Shown piece after piece: positions 36,783 through 49,960 of a stretch of 64,000 bases of DNA; the stretch's first letter is position 1, and the number at the start of each line of letters is the position of its first letter. Both the position numbers and the translations under genes were made by a program. The notes below the pieces were generated by a model. That model saw only the letters and a program-made list of their open reading frames with translations. It had not been told where the DNA came from and did not search any database. The stretch comes from Xylocopa sonorina (lineage: Eukaryota; Arthropoda; Insecta; Hymenoptera; Apidae): assembly GCF_050948175.1 (NCBI RefSeq), contig NW_027490120.1, forward strand, positions 806,001 through 870,000, read 5' to 3'.

Positions 36783-37699
36783 TGTATGCGAGATACACAT
36801 GACACATCGTAATGAATATTATGTCTTATCATGAAACATGGAAATGAGATGCGATGTCGCGATTTAAGATGCATGAGAACTCTATTGCTTCGATACGTAG
36901 ACATCTGCAAACGATACTTCCTAGCAAGGAAGTGTCGCACTTACATTCTTTTGGAGCGAATACGAAGTATACATGACACATCGCAATGAATATTATATCT
37001 CATCATGAAACATAGAAATGAGATGCGATATTTGGTTTAAGAAGCATTAGAACTCTACTGCTTCGATACGTAGACATCTGCCAACGCTATTTCCTAGCAA
37101 GGAAGTGTCCCATTTACATTCATTTGAAGTGAATACGAAGTATACATGACACTCCGCAATGAATATTATATCTTATCATGAAACATAGACGTGAGATGCG
37201 ATATCGCGATTTAAGATGCATGGGAACTCTATTGCTTCGATACGTAGACATCTGCAAACGCTACTTCCTAGCAAGGAAGTGTCGCATTTACATTGATTTG
37301 GTGAGTATGCGAGGTATACAAGACAGTTCGCAATGAATATTATATCTTATCATGAAGCATATAAACGGGGAGTGTTTTCGCGTTCTAAGAAGCATTAGAA
37401 CCCTGATGCTTCGATACGTAGACATCTGCCATCGCTATTTGCTAGGAAGGAAGTGTCGCATTTACATTCTTTTGAAGTGTATGCGAGCTATACATGACAA
37501 TTCGTAATGAATATTATATCTTATAATGAAACATAGAAGTGTTATGCGATATCGCGTCTTAAGAAGCATTAGAACTCCATTCCTACGATACTTAGACATC
37601 TGCAAACGATATTTCTTAGCATGGGAGTGTCGCATTTACGTTCATTTGAATTGTATGCGAGATATACATAACACTCCACAATGAATATTATATCTTATC

Positions 37700-39540
37700 A
37701 TGAAACGTGGAAGTGAGATGCAATATCGCGATTTTAGAAGCATTAGATCTCTCTTGCTTCGAAACGTAGACATCTGCAGACGCTATTTCCCAGGAAGGAA
37801 GTGCGGCATTTACATTCTCTTGAAGTGAATACGAGGTATATATAACACTGCACAATGAATATTATATCTTATCATGAAACATAGAAATGAGATGCGATAT
37901 AGCGAATTAAGAAGTATTAGAACTCTATTGCTTCGATACATAGACATCTGCAAGCGCTATATCCTGGCAATGAAGTGTCGCAATTACATCCTTTTGAAGT
38001 GAATACGAAGTATACTTGACACTCCGCAATGAATATTGTATCTCATCATGAAACATACAAGTGAGATGCGATATCGCGATTTTAGAAACATTAGAACTCT
38101 ATTGCTACGATACGTAGATATCTGCAGATGCTATTTCCTAGGAAGGAAGTGTCGCATTTATATCCTTTCGAAGTGAATACGAGGTATATATAACACTGCA
38201 CAATGAATATTATATCTTATCATGAAACATAGAAATGAGATGCGATATGACGATTTAAGAAGCATTAGAACTCTATTGCTACGATACGTAGACATCTGCA
38301 GACGCTATTTCCTAGAAAGGAAGTGTCGCATTTACATTCATTTGAAGTGTATGCGAGGTACACATGACACTTCGCAATGAATATTGTATCTCATAATGAA
38401 ACATTGAAATGAGATGCGATATCGCGTTTTAAGAAGCATTAGAACTCTATTGCTACGATACGTAGTCATCTGCAGACTCTATTTCCCAGCAAGGAAGTGT
38501 CGCATTTACATTCTTTTGAAGTGAGTACGAGGTATACATAACACTCCACAATGAATATTATATCTTATCATGAAACATAGAAATGAGATGCGATATAGCG
38601 AATTAAGAAGTATTAGAACTCTATTGCTTCGATACGTAGACATCTGCAAACGCCACTTCCTTGCAAGGAAGTGTCGCATTTATAATCATTTGATGTGTAT
38701 GCGAGGTATACATAACAGTCCACAATGAAAATTATATCTTATCATGAAACATAGAATTGAGATGAGATATCGCGTTTTGAGAGGCATTAAAACTCTCTTG
38801 CTACTATGCGTAAACATCTGCAAACGTTATTTCCTAGCAAGGAAGTGTCGCTTTCACATTCTTTTGAAGTGAATACGAGGTATACATAACACTCCACAAT
38901 GAACATTATACCTTATCATGAAACATAGAAATGGGATGCGATATCGCGTTTTAAGAAGCATTAGAACACTATTGCTACGATACGTAGACATCTGCAAACG
39001 CTATTCCCCAGCAAGGAAGTGTCGCCTTTACTTTCATTTGAGGTGAATACGAGGTATACATAACACTCCACAATGAAAATTATATCTTATCGTGAAACAT
39101 AGAAATGAGGAGCGGTATCGCGTTTTAAGAAACATTAGAACACATTTGCTACGATACGTAGACATCTGCGAACGCTATTACCTAGCAAGGAAGTGTCGCA
39201 TTTACATTCTTTTGAAGTGTAGGTGAGATATACATAACACTGCACAATGAATATTATATCTTATCATGAAACGTGGAAGTGAGATGCAATATCGCGATTT
39301 TAGAAGCATTAGAACTCTATTGCTTCGATACATACACATCTGCAAGCGCTATATCCTGGCAATGAAGTGTCGCAATTACATCCTTTTGAAGTGAATACGA
39401 AGTATACATGACACTCCGCAATGATTATTGTATCTCATCATGAAACATACAAGTGAGATGCGATATCGCGATTTAAGATGCATTGGAACTCTATTGCTTC
39501 GATACGTAGACATCTGCAAACGCTACCTCCTAGCAAGGAA
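37700..39540 (+). repeat. Internal 8-9-monomer repeat
   Basis: GAAACGTGGAAGTGAG recurs at 37702 and 39268, exactly 1566 bp (nine monomers) apart. CAAGCGCTATATCCTGGC recurs at 37951 and 39343, 1392 bp (eight monomers) apart. The different offsets show that one monomer was gained or lost after the duplication. Confidence 0.75.
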
Positions 39541-40489
39541 GTGTCGCATTTACATTCGTTTGAAGTGAATACGAAATATATATGACACTCCGCAATGAAT
39601 ATTGTATCTTATGATAAAACATAGACATGAGATGCGATATCGCGTTCTAAGAAGGATTAGAACTCTAATGCTACGATACGTAGACATCTGCCATCGCTAT
39701 TTCCAAGCAAGGAAGTGTCGCATTTACATTCTTTTGAAGTGAATACGAGGTATACATAACACTGTACAATGAATATTCTATCTTATCATGAAACATAGGA
39801 ATGAGATGCGATATCGCGATCTAAGAAGCATTAGAACACTATTGCTTCAATACGTTGACATCTGCAAACGCTATTTCCCAGGAAGGAAGTGCGGCATTTA
39901 CATTCTCTTGAAGTGAATACGAGGTATACATGACACCTCGTAATGAACATTATATCTTATCATGAAACATAGAAATGAACTGCGATATCTCGTTTCACGA
40001 AGCATTGGAACTCTATTGCTTCGATACGTAGATATCAGCAAACGCTATTTCCTAGCAAGGAAGTGTTGCATCTACATTCATTTGATGCGTGGACGAGGAA
40101 TACATAACACTTCGCAATGAATATTATATCTTATCATGAAACATCGAAATGTGATGCGATATCGCGTTTTTAGAAGCATTGGAACTCTATTGCTGCGATA
40201 CGTACACATCTGCAAACGCTATGTCCTACCAAGGAAGTGTCGCATTTACATTAATTTGAAGTGTGTAGGAGGTATACATGACACTCCACAATGAATATTA
40301 TATCTTATCATGAAAGGTAGAAATGTAATGCGATATCGCGTTTTAAGAATCATTAGAACTCTATTGCTACGGATACGTAGACATCTGCAAACGCTATTTC
40401 CTAGCAAGGAAGTGTCGCATTTACATTCATATGAAGTGAATACGAGGTATACATGACACTCCGCAATGAATATTATATCTTATCGTAAA

Positions 40490-41990
40490 ACATAGGAGTG
40501 AGATGCAATATCTCGTTTTAGGAGGCATTAGTACTCTGTTGCGTCCATACGTAGACATCTGTCATTGCTATATCCTAGCAAGGAAGTGATGCATTTACAT
40601 TCATCTGAAGTGAATACGAGATATACATAACACTCCACAATGTATATCATATCTTATCATGAACCAGAAATGAGGAGCGATATCGCGTTTTAAGAAGCTT
40701 TAGAACTCTACTGCTTCGATACGGAGACATCTCCAAACGCTATTTCCTAGCAAGGAAGTGCTGCATTTACATTCATTTGAAGTGTGGACGAGGAATACAT
40801 AACACTTCACAGTGAATATTATATCTTATCATGAAACGTTGAAATGAGATGCTATATCTCGTTTTAAGAAGCATTACAACTCTACTGCTTCGATACGTAG
40901 ATATCTGCAAACTCTATTTCCTAGCAAGGAAGTGTTGCATTTACATTCATTTGATGTGTATGCGAGGTACACATGACACTTCGCAATGAATATTATATCT
41001 TATCATGGAACATAGAAATGAGATGCGATATCGCGTTTTGAGAAGCAATAGAACACCATTGCTACGATACGTAGACTTCTGCAAACGCTATTTCCTAGCA
41101 AGGAAGCGTCGAATTTACATTCTTTTGAAGTGAATACGAGGTATACATGACACTTCGCAAAGAATATTTTATCTTATCATGAAACTTAGGAATGAGATGC
41201 GATATCGCGTTTTAAGAAGCATTGGAACTCTATTGCTACGATACGTAGACATCTGCAAACGCTATTTCCTAGCAACGAAGTGTCGCATTTACATTCCTTT
41301 GAAGTGAGTACGAGGTATACATGACACTTCGCAAAGAATATTAGAGCTTATCATGAAACAAAGTAATGCGATGCGATATCGCGTTTTAAGAAGCATTAGA
41401 ATTCTATTGCTACGACACGTAGACATCTGTAAACGCTATTTCCTAGCAATGAAGTGTCGCATTTACATTCTTTTGAAGTGAAAACGAGGTATACATGACA
41501 CTCCGCAATGAATATTATATCTTATCGTAAAACATAGGAGTGAGATAGAATATCTCGTTTTAAGAGGCATTAGTACTCTGTTGCGTCCATACGTAGACAT
41601 CTGCCATTGCTATATCCTAGCAAGGAAGTGTTGTATTTACATTCATCTGAAGTGAATACGAGATATACATAACACTCCACAATGAATATTATATCTTATC
41701 ATGAACCAGAAATGAGGAGCGATATCGCGTTTTAAGAAGCTTTAGAACTCTACTGCTTCGATACGGAGACATCTGCAAACGCTATTTCCTAGCAAGGAAG
41801 TGCTGCATTTACATTCATTTGAAGTGTGGACGAGGAATACATAACACTTCGCAGTGAATATTATATCTTATCATGAAGCGTTGAAATGAGATGCTATATC
41901 TCGTTTTAAGAAGCACTACAACTCTATTGCTTCGATACGTAGATATCTGCAAACTCTATTTCCTAGCAAGGAATTGTCGCATTTACATTC
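40490..41990 (+). repeat. Six-monomer repeat with rare CATAGGAGTGAG monomer
   Basis: Monomers with TATCGTAAAACATAGGAGTG, TTGCGTCCATACG and then a GAACCAGAAATGAGG monomer occur at about 40485-40980 and 41525-41990, about 1042 bp (six monomers) apart. They occur again at about 48825-49300, a further 7300 bp on. They are separate copies of one multi-monomer block. Confidence 0.82.
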
Positions 41991-44084
41991 ATTTGATGTG
42001 TATGCGAGGTACACATGACACTTCGCAATGAATATTATATCTTATCATGAAACATAGAAATGAGATGCGATATCGCGTTTTGAGAAGCATTAGAACAACA
42101 TTGCTACGATACGTAGACATCTGGAAACGGTACTTCCTAGCAAGGAAGTGTCGCATTGACATTCTTTGTAAGTGTTAACGAGATAAACATATCCCTCCTC
42201 AGTGAATATTATAACTTATCGTGAAACAAAGGAATGGGATGCGATATCACGTTTTGAGAAGCAGTAGAACTCCAATGCTACGATACGCAGACATCTGCAA
42301 ACGCTATTCCCTAGCAAGGAAGTGTCGCATTTACATTCTTTTGAAGTGAATGCGTGGTATACATGACACTCCGCAATGAATATTTAATCTTATCATGAAA
42401 CATAGAAATGAGATGCGATATCGCGATTTATAAGGCATTAGAACTCTATTGCTTCGATACGTAGACTTCTGCAAACGCTATGTCCTAGCAAGGAAGTGTC
42501 GCATTTACATTCATCTGAAGTGAATACGAGATATACATAACGCTCCACAATGAATATTATATCTTATCATGAACCAGAAATGAAATGCGATATCGTGTTA
42601 TGAGAAGCATTAGAAATCTATTGCTACGATACGTAGACATCTGTAAACGCTACTTCCTAGCAAGGAAGTGTCGCATTTATATTCATTTCAAGTGTATGAG
42701 TGGTATACGTGACACTTCGCAATGAATATTATATCTTATCATGAAACATAGAAATGAGATGCGATATCTCGTTTTAAGAAGCATTAGAACTCTATTGCTT
42801 CGATAAGTAGACCTCTACAGACGCTATTTGCAAGTCCGGAAGTGTCGCATTTACATTCATTTGAAGTGAATACGAGGCATACATGACACTTCTCGATGAA
42901 CATTATATCTTGTCATAAAATATAGAAATGAGAAGCGATATCTTGTTTTAAGAAGCATTAGAACTCTATTGCTTCGATACGTAGACATCTGCCAACGCTA
43001 TTTCCTAGCAAGGAAGTGCCGCACTTACATTCTTTTGAAGTATAGACGAGATATACACAACACTTCGCATTGTATATTATATTTTTTCATGAAATATAGA
43101 AATGAGATGCGATAACTCGTTTTAAGAAACAAAAGAAATCCATTGCTTCGATACGTGGATATCTGCAAACGCTATTTCCTATCAAGGAACTGTCGCATTT
43201 GTATCCATTTAAAGTGTATGCGAGGTATACATGACACTCCACAATGAATATTATATCTTATCATGAAACATAGAAATGGGATGCGATATCGCGTTTTAAG
43301 AAGCATTAGAACTCCATTTCTTCTATATGCAGACATCTGCAAACTCTATATCCTATCAAGCAAGTGTCGCATTTACATTCATTTGAAGTGTATGCGAGGT
43401 ATACATGACACTTTGCAATGAATATCATATCTTATAGTGAAACATAGAAATGAGATGCTATATCGCGTTTTAAGAAGCATTAGAACTCCATTGCTTCGAT
43501 ACGTAGACAACTGCAAACGCTACTTCCTAGCAAGGTAGTGTTGCACTTACATTCATTTGAAGAGTATACGAGGCACACGTAATACTTCGCAATGAGTATT
43601 ATATCTTATCATGAAACATAGAAATGAGATGCGATATCGCGTTTCAAGAAGCATTAGAACTCTATTTCTTCGATGCGTAGACATCTGGAAACGCTATTTC
43701 CTAGCAGGGAACTGTGGCATTTACATTCATTTGAAGTGTAGACGAGGTATGCATAACACTTCGAAATGAGTATTATATCTTATCATGAAAGATGGAAATG
43801 AGATGCGATATCTCGTTTTATGAATCATTAGAACGCTATTGCTTCGATACGTAGACATCTGCAAGTGCCACTTCCTAGAGTCGAAGTGTCGCATTTACAT
43901 TCTTTTGAAGTGAATACGATGTATACATGACACTTCGCAATGAATATTCTATCTTACCATGAAACATAGAAATGTGATGCGATATCTCGTTTTAAGAAGC
44001 GTTAGAACTCTTTTGCTTCGATACGTAGACATCTGCAAACGCTATTTCCTAGCAAGGAAGTGTCGCATTTACATTAATTTGAAG
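40970..44084 (+). repeat. 3.1-kb segment repeated at 7.3-kb spacing, copy 2
   Basis: Counterpart of 33670-36782. It ends abruptly at about 44084, where the shared ACATTAATTTGAAG is followed here by TTGAGACAAGG and in copy 1 by TGTATGCGAG. This is also the left edge of the homogeneous subfamily block. Confidence 0.88.
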
Positions 44085-47000
44085 TTGAGACAAGGAATAC
44101 ATAACACTTTGCAAATCATATTATATCTTACCATGAAACATAGAAATGAGATGCGATATCGCGTTTTAAGAAGCATTAGAACTCTATTGCTACGATACGT
44201 AGACATCTGCAAACGCTATTTCCTTGCAAGGAAGTGTCGCATTTACATTCATTTGAAGTGTAGACGGGGAATACGTGATACTTCGCAAATCATATTATAT
44301 CTTACCATGAAACATAGAAATGAGATGCGATATCGCGATTTAAGAAGATTTAGAACACTATTGCTTCGATACGTAGACATCTGCAAACGCTATTTCCTTG
44401 CAAGGAAGTGTCGCATTTACATTCATTGGAATCGTAGAGGAGGAATGCATAACACTTTCCAATGAATATTATATCTTATCATGAAACATAGATATGAGAT
44501 GCAATATCTCGTTTTAAGAAGCATTTGAACTCTATTGCTTCGATACGTAGACATCTGCAAACGCTATTTCCCTGCAAGGAAGTGTCGCATTTACATTCAT
44601 TTGAGGTGTAGACGAGGAATACATAACAGTTCGCAAATCATATTATATCTTACCATGAAACATAGAAATGAGATGCGATATCGCGTTTTAAGAAGCATTA
44701 GAAATCTATTGCTACGATACGTAGACATCTGCAAACGCTATTTCCTTGCAAGGAAGTGTCGCATTTACATTCATTTGAATCTTAGTCGAGGAATGCATAA
44801 TACTTCGCTATGAATATTATATCTTATCATAAAACATAGATATGAGATGCAGTATCTCGTTTTAAGAAGCATTTAAACTCTATTGCTTCGATACGTAGAC
44901 ATCTGCAGACGCTATTTCCTAGCAAGGAAGTGTCGCATTTACATTCATTTGATGTGTAGACGAGGAATACATGACACTTCGCAAATCATATTACATCTTA
45001 CCATGAAACATAGAAATGAGATGCGATATCGCGTTTTAAGAAGAATTAGAACACCATTGCTACGATAGGTAGACATCTGCAGACGCTATTTCCTAGCAAG
45101 GAAGTGTCGCATTTACATTCATTTGAAGTGTAGACGAGGAATACATAACACTTCGCAAATCATATTATATCTTACCATAAAACATAGAAATGAGATGCGA
45201 TATCGCGTTTTAAGAAGCATCAGAAATCCATTGCTACGATACGTAGACATCTGCAAACGCTATTTCCTTGCAAGGAAGTGTCGCATTTACATTCATTTGA
45301 AGTGTAGACGAGAAATACATAACACTTCTCAAATCATATTATATCTTACCATAAGACATAGAAATGAGATGCGATATCGCGTTTTAAGAAGCATCAGAAA
45401 TCCATTGCTACGATACGTAGACATCTGCAAGCGCTATTTCCTTGCAAGGAAGTGTCGCATTTACATTCATTTGAAGTGTAGACGAGGAATACATAACACT
45501 TCGCAAATCATATTATACCTTACCATGAAACATAGAAATGAGATGCGATATCGCGTTTTAAGAAGAATTAGAACACCATTGCTACGATAGGTAGACATTT
45601 GAAAACGCTATTTCCTTGCAAGGAAGTGTCGCATTTACATTCATTTGAACCGTAGACGAGAAAAAGCATAACACTTCGCAATGAATATTATATCTTATCA
45701 TGAAACATAGATATGAGATGCAATATCTCGTTTTAAGAAGCATTTGAACTCTATTGCTTCGATACGTAGATATATGCAAACGCTATTTCCTTGCAAGGAA
45801 GTGTCGCATTCACATTCATTTGAAGTGTAGACGAGGTATACACAACACTTCGCAAATCATGTTATATCTTACCATGAAACATAGAAATGAGATGCGATAT
45901 CGCGTTGTAAGAAGCATTAGAACTCTATTGCTTCGATACGTAGACATCTGCAAACGCTATTTCCTTGCAAGGAAGTGTCGCATTTACATTCACTTGAAGT
46001 GTAGGCGAGGAATACATAACACTTCGCAAATCATATTATATCTTACCATGAAATATAGAAAGGAGATGCGATATCGCGTTTTAAGAAGCATTAGAACACC
46101 ATTGCTATGATAGGTAGACATCTGCAGACGCTATTTCCTAGCAAGGAAGTGTCGCATTTACATTCATTTGAAGTGTAGACGAGGAATACATAACACTTCG
46201 CAAATCATATTATATCTTACCATAAAACATAGAAATGAGATGCGATATCGCGTTTTAAGAAGCATCAGAAATCCATTGCTACGATACGTAGACATCTGCA
46301 AGCGCTATTTCCTTGCAAGGAAGTGTCGCATTTACATTCATTTGAAGTGTAGACGAGGAATACAAAACACTTCGCAAATCATATTATACCTTACCATGAA
46401 ACATAGAAATGAGATGCGATATCGCGTTTTAAGAAGAATTAGAACACTATTGCTACGATAGGTAGACATTTGCAAACGCTATTTCCTTGCAAGGAAGTAT
46501 AGCATTCACATTCATTTGAAGTGTAGACGAGGAATACATGACACTTCGCAAATCATGTTATATCTTACCATGAAACATAGAAATGAGATGCGATATCGCG
46601 TTTTAGGAAGCATTAGAAAGCTATTGCTACGTTACGTAGACATCTGCAAACGCTATTTCCTATCGAGGAAGTATCGCATTCACATTCATTTGAAGTGTAG
46701 ACGAGGAATACATAACACTTCGCAAATCATATTATATCTTACCATGAATCATAGAAATGAGATGCGATATCGCGTTTTAAGTATCATAAGAACTCTATTG
46801 TTACGATACGTAGACATCTGCAAACGCTATTTCCTTGGAAGGAGGTGTCGCATTTACGTTCATTTGAATCGTAGACGAGGAATGCATAACACTTCGCAAA
46901 TCATATTATATCTTACCATGAAACATAGAAATGAGATGCGATATCGCGTTTTAAGAAGCATTTGAACTCTATTTCTTCGATACGTAGACATCTGCAAACG

Positions 47001-47350
47001 CTATTTCCTTGCGAGGAAGTGTCGCATTTACATACTGTTGAAGTGTAGACGAGGAATACATAACACTTCGCAAATCATATTATATCTTACCATGAAATAT
47101 AGAAAGGAGATGCGATATCGCGTTTTAAGAAGCATTAGAACTCTATTGCTACGATACCTAGACATCTGCAGACTCTATTTCCTAGCAAGGAAGTGTCGCA
47201 TTTACTTTCATTTGAATCGTAGACGAGGAATGCATAACACTTCGCAAATCATATTATACCTTACCATGAAACATAGAAATGAGATGCGATATCGCGTTTT
47301 AAGAAGAATTAGAACACCATTGCTACGATAGGTAGACATCTGCAGACGCT
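44085..47350 (+). repeat. Distinct homogeneous satellite subfamily, about 19 monomers
   Basis: Most monomers here carry GCAAATCATATT in place of GCAATGAATATT, TTACCATGAAAC in place of TTATCATGAAAC, and GTAGACGAGGAATAC. Many have TTCCTTGCAAGGAA, a perfect 14-bp palindrome, where the usual form TTCCTAGCAAGGAA has a mismatched centre (for example at about 44219, 45263, 45437, 45959 and 46309). Monomers are more alike than elsewhere, and some are repeated at six-monomer spacing (CCATAAAACATAG at 45175 and 46220). It looks like a recently expanded subfamily. Confidence 0.88.
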
Positions 47351-47389
47351 ATTTCCTAGCAAGGAAGTGTCGCATTTACATTCATTTGA

Positions 47390-49960
47390 AGTGAATACGA
47401 GGTATACATGACACTTCGCAAAGAATATTATATCTTATCATGAAACTTAGGAATGAGATGCGATATCGCGTTTTAAGAAGCATTAGAACTCTATTGCTAC
47501 GATACGTAGACATCTGCAAACGCTATTTCCTAGCAACGATGTGTCGCATTTACATTCCTTTGAAGTGAATACAAGGTATACATGACACTTCGCAAAGAAT
47601 ATTATAGCTTATCATGAAACAAAGGAATGCGATGCGAAATCGCGTTTTAAGAAGCATTAGAATTCTATTGCTACGACACGGAGACATCTGCAAACGCTAT
47701 TTCCTAGCAAGGAAGTGCTGCATTTACATTCATTTGAAGTGTAGACGAGGAATACATAACACTTCGTAAGTATATTATATCTTATCATGAGGCACAGAAA
47801 TGAGATGCGATATCGCGATTTATAAGGCATTAGAACTCTATTGCTTCGATACGTAGACTTCTGCAAACGCTACATCCTGGCAAGGAAGTGTCGCATTTAC
47901 ATTCATCTGAAGTATATGCGAGATATACATAACACTCCACAATGAATATTATATCTTATCATGAACCAGAAATGAGGAGCGATATCGCGTTTTAAGAAGC
48001 TTTAGAACTCTATTGCTACGATACGTAGATATCTGGAAACGCTATTTCCTAGGAAGGAAGTGTCGCATTTACATTCATCTGAAGTGAATACGAGGTATGC
48101 ATAACACTCCACAATGAATATTATATCTTGTCATGAAACATAGAAATGAGATGCGATATCGCGATTTATAAGGCATTAGAACTCTATTGCTTCGATACGT
48201 AGACTTTTGCAAACGCTATATCCTAGCAAGGAAGTGTCGCATTTACATTCATCTGAAGTGAATACGAGGTATACATAACACTCCACAATGAATATTATAT
48301 CTTATCATGAACCAGAAATGAGGAGAAATATCGCGTTTTAAGAAGCTTTAGAACTCTACTGCTTCGATACGGAGACATCTGCAAACGCTATTTCCTAGCA
48401 AGGAAGTGCTGCATTTACATTCATTTGAAGTGTGGACGAGGAATACATAACACTTCGCAATGAATATTATATCTCATCATGAAACGTTGAAATGAGATGC
48501 GATATCTCGTTTTAAGAAGCATTAGAACTCTATTGCTTCGATACGTAGATATCTGCAAACGCTATTTACTAGCAAGGAAGTGTCGCATTTACATTCGTTT
48601 GATGTGTATGCGAGGTACACATGACACTGCGCAATGAATATTATATCTTATCGTGAAACATAGAAATGAGATGCGATATCGCGTTTGGAGAAGCATTAGA
48701 ACTCTATTGCTTCGATACGTAGACATCTGCAAACGCTACTTCCTAGCAAGGATGTGTCGCATTTACATTCTTTTGAAGTGAATACGATGTATACATGACA
48801 CTCCGCAATGAATATTATATCTTATCGTAAAACATAGGAGTGAGATGCAATATCTCGTTTTAAGAAGCATTAGTACTCTGTTGCGTCCATACGTAGACAT
48901 CTGCCATTGCTATATCCTAGCAAGGAAGTGTTGCATTTACATTCATCTGAAGTGAATACGAGATATACATAACACTCCACAATGAATATTATATCTTATC
49001 ATGAACCAGAAATGAGGAGCGATATCGCGTTTTAAGAAGCTTTAGAACTCTACTGCTTCGATACGGAGACATCTGCAAACGCTATTTCCTAGCAAGGAAG
49101 AGCTGCATTTACATTCATTTGAAGTGTGGACGAGGAATACATAACACTTCGCAGTGAATATTATATCTTATCATGACACGTTGAAATGAGATGCTATATC
49201 TCGTTTTAAAAAGCATTACAACTCTATTGCTTCGATACGTAGATATCTGCAAACTCTATTTCCTAGCAAGGAAGTGTCGCATTTACATTCATTTGATGTG
49301 TATCCGAGGTACACATGACACTTCGCAATGAATATTATATGGTATCATGAAACATAGAAATGAGATGCGATATCGCGTTTTGAGAAGCATTAGAACACCA
49401 TTGCTACGATACGTAGACTTCTGCAAACGCTATTTCCTAGCAAGGAAGCGTCGAATTTACATTCTTTTGAAGTGAATACGAGGTATACATGACACTTCGC
49501 AAAGAATATTATATCTTATCATGAAACTTAGGAATGAGATGCGATATCGCGTTTTAAGAAGCATTAGAACTCTATTGCTACGATACGTAGACATCTGCAA
49601 ACGCTATTTCCTAGCAACGATGTGTCGCATTTACATTCCTTTGAAGTGAATACAAGGTATACATGACACTTCGCAAAGAATATTATAGCTTATCATGAAA
49701 CAAAGGAATGCGATGCGATATCGCGTTTTAAGAAGCATTAGAATTCTATTGCTACGACACGGAGACATCTGCAAACGCTATTTCCTAGCAAGGAAGTGCT
49801 GCATTTACATTCATTTGAAGTGTAGACGAGGAATACATAACACTTCGTAAGTATATTATATCTTATCATGAGGCACAGAAATGAGATGCGATATCGCGAT
49901 TTATAAGGCATTAGAACTCTATTGCTTCGATACGTAGACTTCTGCAAACGCTATTTAATA
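47390..49960 (+). repeat. 2.1-kb (12-monomer) repeat, two partial copies
   Basis: About 47390-47870 and 49470-49950 match at an offset of 2081 bp, including GAAACTTAGGAATGAG, the rare GAAACAAAGGAATGCG monomer, CGACACGGAGACATC and CTTCGTAAGTATATTATATC. Related blocks occur at about 33810-34130 and 41110-41440. The CTTCGTAAGTATATT and CATCCTGGCAAGG monomers of 47745-48040 recur at about 54175-54480 (offset 6428). Confidence 0.82.

Noticed and set aside
43959..47331. Long open frames with repeating basic 58-residue units as genes
   Set aside because: They follow the satellite period exactly, are interrupted by ordinary monomer variants, and have no start or stop structure distinct from the repeat.
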